This document shows, in pieces, positions 43,883 through 52,704 of a DNA stretch of 59,238 nt (position 1 is its first letter; each line of letters opens with the position of its first letter). Below the pieces are notes generated by a model. That model saw only the letters and a list, made by a program, of their open reading frames with translations, searched no databases and was not told the origin of the DNA. The translations under genes were made by a program, and so were the position numbers. This DNA comes from Haloferax massiliensis (GTDB lineage: Archaea > Halobacteriota > Halobacteria > Halobacteriales > Haloferacaceae). Location of the stretch: positions 1,410,599-1,469,836 of the forward strand of contig NZ_CSTE01000002.1 of the NCBI RefSeq assembly GCF_001368915.1, given 5' to 3'.

Positions 43883-45264
43883 TGCGCGAGGCACACCCGC
43901 TTGAGCGCGCGGTCGGCATCGACAGCTACGTGAGCGACGCCGACGGCGTCGGCGGCCGCCTCCGCGTCGCCCCCGAGGACTTCCGCGTGCGCGAACTCGA
44001 ACTCGACTCGCTGAACGTCCGCCCGCCGGACGCGCCGACCGGCGACTTCCCGAACCTCGTCCTCCGCGTCAGCCTCCGCGGCTGGGACACCAACGACTTC
44101 GCGGGGCGGCTCTCGGACGAACTCGGCGCGAGCAGAGAGCGCGTCTCGTGGGCCGGCACGAAGGACAAACACGCCGTGACGACTCAGCTGTTCACCGTCA
44201 ACGGCGGCGACGCCGCCGACGTGCCCGACATTCCGAACGCCGATATCGAAGTCGTCGGCCGCCTCGGGCGCACGCTGAACTTCGGCGACCTCGCGGGCAA
44301 CGGCTTCCGTATCCGCGTCCGCGACCCCGAACACCCCGACAACGCCGCGGCCGTCACCGACGCCCTCGCCGAGTTCGGCGGCCGCGAGGGTCGCGTCGGC
44401 GTTCCGAACTTCTTCGGCCACCAGCGGTTCGGGAGCATCCGCCCCATCACCCACAAAGTCGGCCTCCACGTCGTCCGCGGCGAGTGGCGCGAGGCCGTGT
44501 TGGCGTACTGCGGCGGGCCGACCGAGGACGAACCCGAGGAGACCCAAGAAGGCCGCGCCGTCGTCGACGAGGAGGCCGCGTCGGCCGACCCCGACTGGCA
44601 CCGCGCGCTCGACGCGATTCCGGGCTACCTCGGCTACGAGCGGGGGATGCTCCACCGACTCGCCGAGGACGGCGCGGAGACCGACGCGGACTGGCGCAAC
44701 GCGCTCGAATCGGTCCCGTCGAACCTCCAGCGACTGTTCGTCAACGCCGCGCAGTCCTACGCGTTCAACCGGATGCTCTCGGAGCGCCTCGACCGCGGCC
44801 TCCCGTTCGACGAACCCGTCGAGGGCGACGTGGTCTGCTTCGCCGACCGCGACGCGCCCGAGGGGCTGGAACTCCCCGACGTGAGCCGCCTCCAGACCGC
44901 GACGGGCCGCCGGGTCGAGGTCATGGGCCGGCACATCGAGCGCGGCCGCGCGTTCGTCACGGCCCCGCTCGTCGGCACCGACACCGAACTCGCCGAGGGC
45001 GAACAGGGCGACATCGAGCGGGGCGTCCTCGACGACCTCGACCTCGAACCGGGCGACTTCGACCTCCCCGGTAACTTCCGGTCGACCGGGACGCGCCGGG
45101 CGATTCTCGTCCGCACCGACCTCGACGTGGAGCGCGAGAGCGGCGACGCCGACGACGCCGACGGCGCTGGCGACGACCTCGTCTTCGACTTCGCGCTCCC
45201 CCACGGCTCGTACGCGACGGCCGTGATGCGCGAGTACCTGAAGGCCGGACCGCTCGACCTCTGA
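43882..45264 (+). CDS. truD: tRNA pseudouridine(13) synthase TruD
   Basis: A 460-residue pseudouridine synthase. The catalytic Asp is Asp95 in [12 protein letters not shown] (91-102). Other TruD parts are [24 protein letters not shown] and [17 protein letters not shown] insertion domain lies between about 180 and 360. It isomerises U13 of certain tRNAs. An acidic insert ([11 protein letters not shown]) near the C-terminus is a halophile feature. It is coupled to pth2. Confidence 0.94.
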   Translation: MREAHPLERAVGIDSYVSDADGVGGRLRVAPEDFRVRELELDSLNVRPPDAPTGDFPNLVLRVSLRGWDTNDFAGRLSDELGASRERVSWAGTKDKHAVTTQLFTVNGGDAADVPDIPNADIEVVGRLGRTLNFGDLAGNGFRIRVRDPEHPDNAAAVTDALAEFGGREGRVGVPNFFGHQRFGSIRPITHKVGLHVVRGEWREAVLAYCGGPTEDEPEETQEGRAVVDEEAASADPDWHRALDAIPGYLGYERGMLHRLAEDGAETDADWRNALESVPSNLQRLFVNAAQSYAFNRMLSERLDRGLPFDEPVEGDVVCFADRDAPEGLELPDVSRLQTATGRRVEVMGRHIERGRAFVTAPLVGTDTELAEGEQGDIERGVLDDLDLEPGDFDLPGNFRSTGTRRAILVRTDLDVERESGDADDADGAGDDLVFDFALPHGSYATAVMREYLKAGPLDL

Positions 45265-45268
45265 AAAG

Positions 45269-45309
45269 CGAACCGAGACGCGAACGTACAATCGAACCGA
45301 GACGCGAAC
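45269..45309. repeat. 17-bp direct repeat after truD
   Basis: CGAACCGAGACGCGAAC occurs at 45269-45285 and 45293-45309 (24 bp apart start to start), filling the gap between truD and the convergent membrane gene. It looks like a small local duplication. Confidence 0.7.
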
Positions 45310-45924
45310 CTACTGTTCTGCGGCGCTCGCGGCGGGGCTGGGTCCCGCCCGTCTCTCCGCATCCGCGGTGCGCGTGGTCGCGTAGCCGATGGCCGCGAAG
45401 GGAAGCGAGAGGAGCGTCGCGGCGACCGCGAACCCGACCGCGAGGCCGACGGACTCCGGGTCGAAGCCGGCGGCCTCCGCGGCCGGCGGGAAGTACGACC
45501 ACGCGGGGACGGCGAACGCGAGCGCCGAGACGGTCGCGCCGAGGCGGAACCGACCGCGGGCGCCCGCGCCGGCGACGACGACCGGCCGGTCGCGTGCGAA
45601 GACGACCACGAGCGGGACGGTCGCCGAGGCGACGAGCGCGAACGCGTGTTCGGCGGTCGTCCGCGTGTCCGCGGGGTCGCGGTGCGCGACGAAGGCGCGG
45701 AAGCTCCCGGCGGCGACCCACGCGAGCGCGGCGAACAGCGCGGTCGAAAGCGGCGCGGCCCGGCTGAGATACGAGGCGACCCCCCGACCCGTGTCGAGCG
45801 CCGATTGGCCAAGTTGCGTGGCGAGACGGACGGTCGTCTCGGGGTCGGCCGCGAGCGCGACCAGTCCGACGAGACCGGCGAGCGCGAGCGGCGACAGCGA
45901 CGCGAGAAGGGCGCGGCGGCGCAT
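45310..45924 (-). CDS. hypothetical membrane protein
   Basis: A 204-residue protein with about five membrane helices, Ala- and Val-rich, starting RRRALLASLSPLALAGLVGLVALA. It has charged cytosolic loops (AHRDPADTRTTAEH) and an acidic-neutral tail ending AASAAEQ. I recognise no family. The start at 45924 is chosen because an AACATATTCG box (45951-45960) is about 30 bp upstream; the longer frame to 46056 would overlap the divergent gene. Confidence 0.65.
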   Translation of the reverse strand: MRRRALLASLSPLALAGLVGLVALAADPETTVRLATQLGQSALDTGRGVASYLSRAAPLSTALFAALAWVAAGSFRAFVAHRDPADTRTTAEHAFALVASATVPLVVVFARDRPVVVAGAGARGRFRLGATVSALAFAVPAWSYFPPAAEAAGFDPESVGLAVGFAVAATLLSLPFAAIGYATTRTADAERRAGPSPAASAAEQ

Positions 45925-46050
45925 ACGGAGTGGAGTCTCGGACACGGGGACGAATATGTTTCGCCGGACGAGTCGTGTGTCGGGAGTCGCGGCGCGTCCG
46001 CCTCGAACCGCATAAACGGCCTTTTGTACGCGCACGCCCGACACGTCGAT

Positions 46051-46776
46051 ATGCATTGTCGGCGGTGTGGAAACCCGTTAGAGAAGCCGGGAGACTACTG
46101 TCTCACCTGCAACACCGCCAACTGCGACGCCGTCGTGGCCGTCTTCGCGGCCGACCGCGCGACGCTGACGTTCCTCGACGAAGAAGACGTGCTCGGCGAG
46201 ACGACGGTCACGACGGTTCCCGAGTCGGACGACGAGACGAAGGTGGTCCAGCTCCGGAACTTCGCCGGCCTCGTCGCCGACGAGATTCGACGCAAGCGCC
46301 CCGAAACCGTGTACGCCGCGGGCGAGCGCGCTCCGTTGCGCGAGACGCGTGCCCAACTCCACCACGAGTTCTACCGCGTCTCCGACGACGACCCGGTCCA
46401 GCGCGTCCTCGACACCCGCGGGGAGCGGACGCTCGAAGTCGTCGACATCCCGCCCGCGGAGAAACTGGGCGGGAGCCACAGCACGCTCATCGGCGGGCGG
46501 CGGGGTCGCCGGGCAATCGGCGTCGTCGCCGGCCACCCGCACGTCAAGAAGGTCATCCCCGGCCCCATCGACGCCGGCGGCACCGGGTCGCGGACGGGCC
46601 TCCGGGCGAAGGTCACCCGCGCCGACGACAACGGCAACGTCAGACTCCTGCTCCGCGACGGGTCGAGCGTCCAGGAGAACCGCATCGTCACGACGGCGAT
46701 GAACCGCGAGACGGGCGAGCGCGTCCGCGACGACCTGAACGAGGCGCTGCGCGAAGACGGGTTACAAGACGAGTAG
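46051..46776 (+). CDS. DUF2103 family protein with N-terminal zinc ribbon
   Basis: A 241-residue protein. The N-terminus CRRCGNPLEKPGDYCLTCNTANC holds five cysteines of a zinc ribbon. The rest is a soluble alpha/beta domain, with GGSHSTLIGGRRGRRAIG and HPHVKKVIPGPI typical of archaeal DUF2103. The basic GGRRGRR stretch suggests nucleic-acid binding, probably RNA, but the function is unknown. A CTTTTGTAC box (46021-46029) about 28 bp before the ATG supports the start. It is convergent with the epimerase gene. Confidence 0.85.
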   Translation: MHCRRCGNPLEKPGDYCLTCNTANCDAVVAVFAADRATLTFLDEEDVLGETTVTTVPESDDETKVVQLRNFAGLVADEIRRKRPETVYAAGERAPLRETRAQLHHEFYRVSDDDPVQRVLDTRGERTLEVVDIPPAEKLGGSHSTLIGGRRGRRAIGVVAGHPHVKKVIPGPIDAGGTGSRTGLRAKVTRADDNGNVRLLLRDGSSVQENRIVTTAMNRETGERVRDDLNEALREDGLQDE

Positions 46777-46812
46777 CGAGTGAGAGCGCCGAGCGAGAGG
46801 AAGGCGACCGAC

Positions 46813-47817
46813 TCAGGCCGACTCGGCGGCCCCCTCCGGGACCGTCTCGATGCGAACCGGCTCCGTCTCGCCCGCTTCCCCCTGTGACTCGTACCACGCG
46901 ACCGTCTCGGCGATGGCGTCTCGCAGGGGGGTCGGTTCGACGGCGTCGCCGAACGCCTCGCGGAACTTCGCGTCGCGGACGACGTACGGCTCCTCGAAGG
47001 CGTAGCGCATCTCCGCGAGCTCCTTCAGCGGCGCGCTCAGGTAGCCGCCGAGAGTCAGCGCGAGCCCCGGCGCGGCGATGATGTGCGGGAAGCCGGGGTC
47101 GACCTCGGCGGCCTCGTAGACGAGGTCGACGAACCGGCGCGTCGACACCGTCTCGGGGTTCGGGACGTGCCAGACCTCGCCGAGCGCCTCGTCGCGCTCG
47201 CCGAGGAGGACGAGCGCCCGGGCGAAGTCGGGGACGTAGGTGTAGGTGTGGGCGAGCCGCGGGTCGCCGAACACCTTCGCGCGCTTGCCGGCGACGGCGG
47301 CCCCGAACACCTGCTCGCCGACGGCCGACTCGCGGACGCGCGGGCCGAAGAAGTCGCTGGCGCGGCCGATAGTCGCCTCGATGCGACCCGCCTCGTGAGC
47401 GTCGAGGACGATGTCGGCGCACTCGGCTCTGGCCTGCCCCTTCGGGCCGGTGGCGGCATAGGGGAGGTCCTCGGTGAGGCGGACCTGCACCGGGCCGTAC
47501 ATGTAGAGGTTCTCGGCGACGACGAGGCGCGCGCCGGCGGCTTCGGCCCCGGCGACGACACCGCGGGTGAGGTCGGGGAACAGTTCGGGCCACTCGTCGT
47601 ACGGCGGTTGAGCGCAGTGGTAGACGACGTCCGCGCCCGCGAAGGCGGCGACGGCGCGGTCGGGGTAGAGCACGTCGGCGAGGCGGCTCTCGACGCCCTC
47701 GGGGAGGAAGTCGGGTTCGTGGCGGGTCACCGCGACCACGGCCTCCCCGCGCTCCCGGAGCTGTTCCATCACCGCGAGTCCGACGGGACCGGCACCCACC
47801 ACTACGTGTTGTGTCAT
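46813..47817 (-). CDS. NAD(P)-dependent epimerase/dehydratase (extended SDR)
   Basis: A 334-residue Rossmann-fold protein. The nucleotide motif is VVVGAGPVGLAVMEQL (residues 5-20; Gly-rich variant of GxxGxxG). The catalytic YxxxK of classical SDRs is in a degenerate context (LYMYGPVQVRL), so activity is unsure. Later segments HTYTYVPDFARALVLL and EVWHVPNPETVSTRRFV are epimerase-like. Substrate is probably a sugar nucleotide or a related ketone. The ATG at 47817 is used, not the long upstream shadow. It diverges from rpl37ae. Confidence 0.85.
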   Translation of the reverse strand: MTQHVVVGAGPVGLAVMEQLRERGEAVVAVTRHEPDFLPEGVESRLADVLYPDRAVAAFAGADVVYHCAQPPYDEWPELFPDLTRGVVAGAEAAGARLVVAENLYMYGPVQVRLTEDLPYAATGPKGQARAECADIVLDAHEAGRIEATIGRASDFFGPRVRESAVGEQVFGAAVAGKRAKVFGDPRLAHTYTYVPDFARALVLLGERDEALGEVWHVPNPETVSTRRFVDLVYEAAEVDPGFPHIIAAPGLALTLGGYLSAPLKELAEMRYAFEEPYVVRDAKFREAFGDAVEPTPLRDAIAETVAWYESQGEAGETEPVRIETVPEGAAESA

Positions 47818-47919
47818 GGCCTCCCGTACGCGCGCCGGCGACAAAGCCGTGTCTAGGCCCGTCAGGTCCCGAGACGACTCGTAGGGTTTATCCATACCGG
47901 CGAGGTAGTTCGCGGTACT

Positions 47920-48189
47920 ATGGCCGAGAAGAAGGCACGATCCGTCGGTAGTTCCGGGCGCTTCGGCGCGCGGTACGGCCGCGTCGCTCGACGCCGCGTC
48001 AAGGAAATCGAAGCAGAGATGCGCAACTCCAAGGTCGACGGCGACGACGTCACTCGCGTCGAAACCGGCGTCTGGAAGAACGAGAAGACCGGCGAGGTCT
48101 TCACCGGCGGCACCTACCGCCCGCAGACCCCCGCCGGCAAGCAGGTCCGCCGCTCCATCCGCGCCGCGCTCACCGGCGAGGACGAATAA
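47920..48189 (+). CDS. rpl37ae: 50S ribosomal protein L37Ae, cysteine-free form
   Basis: An 89-residue basic protein starting [20 protein letters not shown], the usual L37Ae opening, and ending [20 protein letters not shown]. The central region, where the family normally carries four zinc-binding Cys in two CxxC pairs, has no Cys at all ([19 protein letters not shown]). The fold can probably be kept by other contacts. It starts a cluster with rpoP and pcc1; a TTTATC box (47887-47892) lies about 28-33 bp upstream. Confidence 0.92.
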   Translation: MAEKKARSVGSSGRFGARYGRVARRRVKEIEAEMRNSKVDGDDVTRVETGVWKNEKTGEVFTGGTYRPQTPAGKQVRRSIRAALTGEDE

Positions 48190-48222
48190 CTCCCAAGTAG
48201 CCTCGACGCTTTCCATCTCACA

Positions 48223-48357
48223 ATGAGCTACAAGTGTTCCCGGTGCAAGCGCGATGTCGAACTGGACGAGTTCGGTGGCGTCCGCTGTCCGTACTGCGGC
48301 CACCGCGTCCTGCTGAAAGAGCGGTCGCCCAACGTCAAAGAAGTCGCCGTCGAGTAG
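48223..48357 (+). CDS. rpoP: DNA-directed RNA polymerase subunit P (Rpo12)
   Basis: A 44-residue zinc-ribbon protein ([17 protein letters not shown] then [11 protein letters not shown]). CxxC pairs at residues 5-8 and 22-25 form the Rpo12 zinc site, followed by the conserved [10 protein letters not shown]. It is a small stable subunit of archaeal RNA polymerase, contacting Rpo3. The size and the gene order L37Ae-rpoP-Pcc1 match other haloarchaea. It ends 1 nt before the pcc1 start codon. Confidence 0.95.
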   Translation: MSYKCSRCKRDVELDEFGGVRCPYCGHRVLLKERSPNVKEVAVE

Positions 48358-48358
48358 C

Positions 48359-48628
48359 GTGCGCCCAGCGCACAGCGCTTCGCTCGAATTCGACTATTCT
48401 ACCGAGCGGCGCGCGCGCGTCGTCGAGCGCAGCGTCGCCGTCGAGGAAGGCGAGATAGACGACGCCCGGTCCGGCGCGCGCGTCGCCCGAGAGGGCCGGA
48501 CCGTCGTCGTCACCGTCGAGGCCGGCGACCTCGTCGCGCTCCGCGCGGGCGTGAACTCGTGGATACGCCTCGTGGAGACCGCAGAGCGCGTCGCTTCGGC
48601 GGGGAGCCCGCTTTTTGAGTCCGCGTAG
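48359..48628 (+). CDS. pcc1: KEOPS complex subunit Pcc1
   Basis: An 89-residue protein starting at GTG. The helix-strand pattern (VVERSVAVEEGEIDDARS, VAREGRTVVVTVEAGDLVALRAGVNSWIRLV) matches the Pcc1 dimerisation fold. It is the subunit that holds the KEOPS complex as a dimer, needed for the t6A37 modification of ANN-decoding tRNAs. It directly follows rpoP, a conserved haloarchaeal arrangement. The other KEOPS genes are not in this window. Confidence 0.9.
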   Translation: MRPAHSASLEFDYSTERRARVVERSVAVEEGEIDDARSGARVAREGRTVVVTVEAGDLVALRAGVNSWIRLVETAERVASAGSPLFESA

Positions 48629-48671
48629 GAGACCGCGGGTGTTTTAGGGCCGGCGTCCCGTCGGTTCGGGT

Positions 48672-49055
48672 ATGCAGGGAAGTCTACCGCCGGAAGCCCA
48701 GGAGAAGCTCGAAGAACTGCAGAACCTTCAGGAGACCGCCCAGAACGTCTCCGAGCAGAAGCAGTCCTCCGAGAGCGCGCTCAACGAGGCGCAGACGGCG
48801 CTCACCACGCTCGAAGAGATCGACGGCGACTCGAAGATGTACCGCGAGGTCGGCGAACTCCTCATCGAGACCGACTACGAGTCGGCCAAGGACGACCTCG
48901 AAGAGAAGGTCGAGAGCCTCGAAGTCCGCGTCGAGCAGCTCACGAAGCAGGAGACGCGCGTGCAGGAGAAGTTCGAGAGCCTGCAGGAAGAGCTCCAGCA
49001 GATGCTTCAGGGCGGCGCGGGCGGCGCGGGTCCGATGGGCCCCGGCGGCGCGTAA
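48672..49055 (+). CDS. pfdB: prefoldin subunit beta
   Basis: A 127-residue coiled-coil chaperone subunit: helix 1 [20 protein letters not shown] (2-21), a middle beta hairpin [24 protein letters not shown], then helix 2 and a Gly-rich C-terminus ([14 protein letters not shown]). Four beta subunits with two alpha subunits form the jellyfish-shaped complex that passes unfolded proteins to the thermosome. A TTTTAG box (48642-48647) about 27 bp upstream suggests its own leaderless promoter. DUF3194 follows immediately. Confidence 0.95.
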   Translation: MQGSLPPEAQEKLEELQNLQETAQNVSEQKQSSESALNEAQTALTTLEEIDGDSKMYREVGELLIETDYESAKDDLEEKVESLEVRVEQLTKQETRVQEKFESLQEELQQMLQGGAGGAGPMGPGGA

Positions 49056-49310
49056 ATGCCACAGCCGACGGACGAAGAGGTGGTCGAGACCGCCGCGGAG
49101 GCGGCTGAGGGCCTCATCTTCGCCCGCTTCAAGCAGTCCCGCGTCAAGGACTTCGACGTCACCGTGACGTTCGAAGACGGCGTCCTCGACGTGGACGTGT
49201 ACGTCAACGCGCCCGACGACGCCGACGACGCGGAGGCGGTCGCCGAGGAGGCGGCGTTGACGGCGCAGGAGGCCGTGGACGAACTGTTCGCGGCCGCCGA
49301 CGAGGAGTAA
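49056..49310 (+). CDS. DUF3194 family protein
   Basis: An 84-residue acidic protein directly after pfdB (the stop TAA and ATG are adjacent), in the usual archaeal order prefoldin beta-DUF3194. The sequence has a helix (TDEEVVETAAEAAEGLIFARF), then a strand pair (DFDVTVTFEDGVLDVDVYV) and a C-terminal helix. Its fixed association with prefoldin suggests a folding or RNA-related role, but none is established. Confidence 0.88.
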   Translation: MPQPTDEEVVETAAEAAEGLIFARFKQSRVKDFDVTVTFEDGVLDVDVYVNAPDDADDAEAVAEEAALTAQEAVDELFAAADEE

Positions 49311-49494
49311 GGGACGTTCTCGCGGGCACCCCCCGCACTCGGTTTCTCCCGGCGAGCGGCCGCGCCGTCGCGGCCGTCGCGCGGAACGAACGCGAAGCGA
49401 TTCGCGCACAGAATTTCGGATTCCGCAAGTATCACCAGAGGTCGGTGTGAAACCGCCCGACACAATTAAACATGATAGTGATGTATGTTACCTC

Positions 49495-49701
49495 ATGTCA
49501 ATACGAAGAACGCCGAGAGGGACGACCGCGTTGGACCGGTTACGAGAGCGATACAGCGAGGCCGACCGCACCTGTTCGAAGTGCGGCTTCACCGACGACG
49601 ACGGCGAGTGGTCGGCCAAGACGACCGGGTCGAGCGTGTTCTATCGGCGCGTCTGTCCGAGTTGCGGCGCTATCGAGACGCGAACGCTCTCGCTGAAGTA
49701 G
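49495..49701 (+). CDS. HVO_0649 family zinc-finger protein
   Basis: A 68-residue microprotein: CSKCGF (near residue 27) and CPSCGA (near residue 57) form a zinc ribbon with a short charged middle (TDDDGEWSAKTTGSSVFYRR). It matches the family named HVO_0649, known in haloarchaea without a function. The reading frame is open to 49447, but the ATG at 49495 gives a family-like length. The DNA before it is AT-rich for this genome (AATTAAAC near 49474) and probably holds the promoter. Confidence 0.82.
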   Translation: MSIRRTPRGTTALDRLRERYSEADRTCSKCGFTDDDGEWSAKTTGSSVFYRRVCPSCGAIETRTLSLK

Positions 49702-49819
49702 TGCGACGGGCGGTCGCTCGTCGCTCGCATCAACTCGTGAGTGGCGACGCCGGAACCGCGGAGAACGAGAGGTGGAAGGGAACGCCGGACGAAGACGAGC
49801 CGCCGGCCGCCGGCGTCAC

Positions 49820-51733
49820 CTACGCGAGGAAGAACACGAGCAGGCTGACGGCCATCGCCGCGAGGATGAGCGCGATTGCGAGCGCCCCGCCCATCGAGAC
49901 GACGACGTTGGCGTGGCTGGCGAGCGTCTCGGTGCGGTCGTTGCCGAAAATCGTCACCTCCGCGCGTTCGGTCGCCATGCCGGCGACGACCGGCTCGGTG
50001 TCCGCGAGCGCGTCGTCGACGAGGCGCTCGATGGTCTCGCGGAGTTCGTCGGGGTCGATGGCCGCGCCGACCTGATTTTCCGCCTCGACGGTGTTGACGA
50101 TGTGGGTGTCCGTCGTCATCACCTCGGCCACGTCGACGCTCGCCTCCGGGCCGGTCGTCAGCGCCTCGACGATTCGGTCGCGCAGGCCCGGTTCCATGTT
50201 GTTGCCGTCGATGAGGACGTACGCGGTCGTCTGGTCGCCGACGGTCGTCGCGGCCACGCGGATGCCCAGCGGGCCGATGCCCTCTCGCGGCGTCCAGTCG
50301 GTCGGGTCGAACGCCGTCCCCAGCGAGAGCGACCCGCGCGGCGACGCCGAGAGTTCCTCCCCCGCGAGCCCGGCCGCGGTAATCATGTCGAACGACCGCT
50401 TGCTCCCCGGGGTGACGTGGCCGAGGTCGGCGCCTTGGAGCCCGTTGTTGCAGTTGTGGGCGTCGACGAGGAGCACGTCCCGGAGGCCACTCGTGCGGGC
50501 CTCGGCGGACGCCGAGAGGCCGACCGCGTACTCGACGTCGTCGGCGAACTGCGGGGCGTACGTCGAGACGAGGAGCGCGTCGTCGCCGAAGCGCTGGCCG
50601 AGCATCTTCGCGTCGCCGGACTGGACGCGGGCGCTTTCGGTCACCTCGGAGCTGTACTCGATGCGCTCGTAGGCGTCGTCGGCCGCGTCGAGGACCACGT
50701 CGACCTCGCGCTCGGTCACGAGGTTGAAGTCGTGGCCCGCGGTCGCGTGGGGCGGGAACACGAGGCCCTCGGCCCGGCGGGCGACGCGCTCGGGGAAGTT
50801 GCCGCCGCCGATTTCGCCCATCGGACCCGGGTGAATCATCGGCAGGACGAACCGGGCCTTCTCGGTGCCGTCCTCGCGCTCGAACGAGAGCACGGTGACG
50901 GGGACGATGGCCTCCTGTCCGAGCTGTTCGAAGAAGTCCTCCAGTTCGCGGGTGCCCTCGGCGATGTGGCCGATGAAGCCGCGGATGAAGTCGAGGACGG
51001 ACACGCCGAGTCCGCGACGCCACGGGCGGTCGACGATGCGGAGGAAGACGTAGACGCCGAGGGCGTACATCACGCAGGTGATGGCGAGGAGTTGGAAGTG
51101 GCTCAGCGCGATGGCCGACAGCTCGGGCGGTGCCCGGTCGGGGCGGGCGAGATACGGCATCAGATAGGCGTCGAGGATGGGGCCGCCGACCTCGAAGAAA
51201 CGGAGCGTCCCGCTGTAGACGAACAGGAGGGCGGCGGACGTGAGCGTCTGGATGCTCGCCGGGACCGCCGCGATGAGAATCGACGACCGCGAGACGGCCA
51301 TCACGATGAGCAGGCGGAAGGCGAACACCGACGCGAGGGCGACCACGAGCGCGTCGAAGACGAACGTCTGGCCGAGGCCCGTGAAGACGGAGACGATGGC
51401 GGCCCCGGTGAGGAACGTGACGATGATCACCTCGCCCGCGAGCGCGAGGAGCGACGAGCGGTTGTGCGTCAGCTTCCCGCCGACGAACCGGTCGACGCCG
51501 GTGGTGCCGAACGCCGCGACGACGGTCGGAATCCCGATGAAGAAGATACCTTCCCAAGCGTCTCTGCCGAGGAAGAAGATGCCCCGCCACGAGCCGGCGA
51601 GGTCCCCGGAGTCGAACGCCCCGATGCCCGCCATCGCGGCGACGAGCAGGGCGAACCCGAGGCTCGTGTACCAGCTGGGCGCGCGGAAGATGAACCGCGA
51701 GAGCCCAGCGAGGTCGCTCTGGGTGGAGGTCAT
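49820..51733 (-). CDS. DUF2070 family membrane protein
   Basis: A 637-residue protein. About seven helices form the N-terminal third (for example SRFIFRAPSWYTSLGFALL); a long soluble domain follows, and a single C-terminal helix closes (ALAIALILAAMAVSLLVFFLA). The soluble part has conserved-looking polar motifs MIHPGPMGEIGGGNFP and DAHNCNNGLQG, plus DTHIVNTVE and GNNMEPG, which resemble metal or nucleotide-binding sites. DUF2070 has no known activity. The ATG at 51733 begins MTSTQSDLAGLSR; the upstream frame is shadow. Confidence 0.88.
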   Translation of the reverse strand: MTSTQSDLAGLSRFIFRAPSWYTSLGFALLVAAMAGIGAFDSGDLAGSWRGIFFLGRDAWEGIFFIGIPTVVAAFGTTGVDRFVGGKLTHNRSSLLALAGEVIIVTFLTGAAIVSVFTGLGQTFVFDALVVALASVFAFRLLIVMAVSRSSILIAAVPASIQTLTSAALLFVYSGTLRFFEVGGPILDAYLMPYLARPDRAPPELSAIALSHFQLLAITCVMYALGVYVFLRIVDRPWRRGLGVSVLDFIRGFIGHIAEGTRELEDFFEQLGQEAIVPVTVLSFEREDGTEKARFVLPMIHPGPMGEIGGGNFPERVARRAEGLVFPPHATAGHDFNLVTEREVDVVLDAADDAYERIEYSSEVTESARVQSGDAKMLGQRFGDDALLVSTYAPQFADDVEYAVGLSASAEARTSGLRDVLLVDAHNCNNGLQGADLGHVTPGSKRSFDMITAAGLAGEELSASPRGSLSLGTAFDPTDWTPREGIGPLGIRVAATTVGDQTTAYVLIDGNNMEPGLRDRIVEALTTGPEASVDVAEVMTTDTHIVNTVEAENQVGAAIDPDELRETIERLVDDALADTEPVVAGMATERAEVTIFGNDRTETLASHANVVVSMGGALAIALILAAMAVSLLVFFLA

Positions 51734-51825
51734 TTCCCGAACAGACAGAACGGAGGCCGGTAAATGTCTCGGCTTGCTTCCGAGGAACGACCATGAAAGA
51801 CGGCGCATCGTGTCGCCGGGATGCG

Positions 51826-51895
51826 GTTTTCCGCGGCGGCGACAGGGAGAGAACTGAGCCGCGGCGACAGAGAAAAGCGAGTCACCGCGGAAAAC
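51826..51895. repeat. 11-bp perfect inverted repeat in the guaA-DUF2070 gap
   Basis: GTTTTCCGCGG (51826-51836) is matched by CCGCGGAAAAC (51885-51895) with 48 nt between. The loop contains a repeated GCGGCGACAG. In the minus-strand transcript it would form a strong stem-loop about 40 nt after the guaA stop. It may be a transcript-end structure or a small RNA. Confidence 0.55.
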
Positions 51896-51936
51896 ACGGC
51901 CGCGGTCGAAGGCGACCGGCCGCTCGCAGTCGTCGG

Positions 51937-52488
51937 TTACCGCTCGCAGATGTCGATGAAGTTCTCGAACACTTCCTCGCCCTCGGCGGTGTGGGCGACC
52001 TCGGGGTGCCACTGGACGCCGTAGAGGTCGCGGTCGGCGTCGCTCATGGCCTCGATGGTGCACACGTCGCTCGTGGCGGTGTGGGTGAAGCCCTCGGGGA
52101 CCTCCTTAACCTCGTCGGCGTGGCTGGCCCAGACGCGGGTCTCGGGGGCGAGCGAGCCGATGAGCGGGTCGTCCTCGTCGAGGATTTCCACGTCCACGTC
52201 GGCGTAGCCGCCGTAGTCGCCGGAGCCGACGCGACCGTCGAGCTCCTCGGCGAGAATCTGCATGCCGAGACAGATGCCCAAGACGGGCACGTCGAGGTCG
52301 AGGTAGTCGGGACTGCGGCCGATGCGGTCCATGTCGGGGCCGCCGGAGAGGACGATGCCGTCCGCGTCGATGTCCGCGGGGTCGGTGTCGTTGTCGACGA
52401 GTTCGGTGTCGACGCCGAGGTCGCGGAGCGCGCGCCGTTCGAGGTGGGTGAACTGCCCGTGGTTGTCGATGACGACGATGCGGGTCAT
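51937..52488 (-). CDS. guaAA: GMP synthase, glutamine amidotransferase subunit
   Basis: A 183-residue class I glutamine amidotransferase. The nucleophile Cys is in VLGICLGMQ (about residue 74), and the catalytic His and Glu are in YGVQWHPEVAHT. In archaea GMP synthase is split into this ammonia-producing subunit and a separate ATP pyrophosphatase. It supplies NH3 to convert XMP to GMP. The pyrophosphatase gene is not in the window. Start MTRIVVIDNHGQF is the usual one; the extra 11 upstream codons are not family-like. Confidence 0.92.
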   Translation of the reverse strand: MTRIVVIDNHGQFTHLERRALRDLGVDTELVDNDTDPADIDADGIVLSGGPDMDRIGRSPDYLDLDVPVLGICLGMQILAEELDGRVGSGDYGGYADVDVEILDEDDPLIGSLAPETRVWASHADEVKEVPEGFTHTATSDVCTIEAMSDADRDLYGVQWHPEVAHTAEGEEVFENFIDICER

Positions 52489-52704
52489 GTCCCGGATTGG
52501 ACCACCGTGCCTAAAAGTCAATCGAATAGTGGTCGAGATGGGCGTATCCGTGCATCAGATTGGCACGTCGAGGGCGGTTGGGTCGCGGCGAGTTCGCTTC
52601 GATGTTTGGGTGGGTTCCTTGGCGCGAGTGTTCTCATAATTCAACGACATCGCTTCGACGTGATACCACAAAACGCATGCGAGCAGAGAGAGTGAAATTA
52701 AGTC

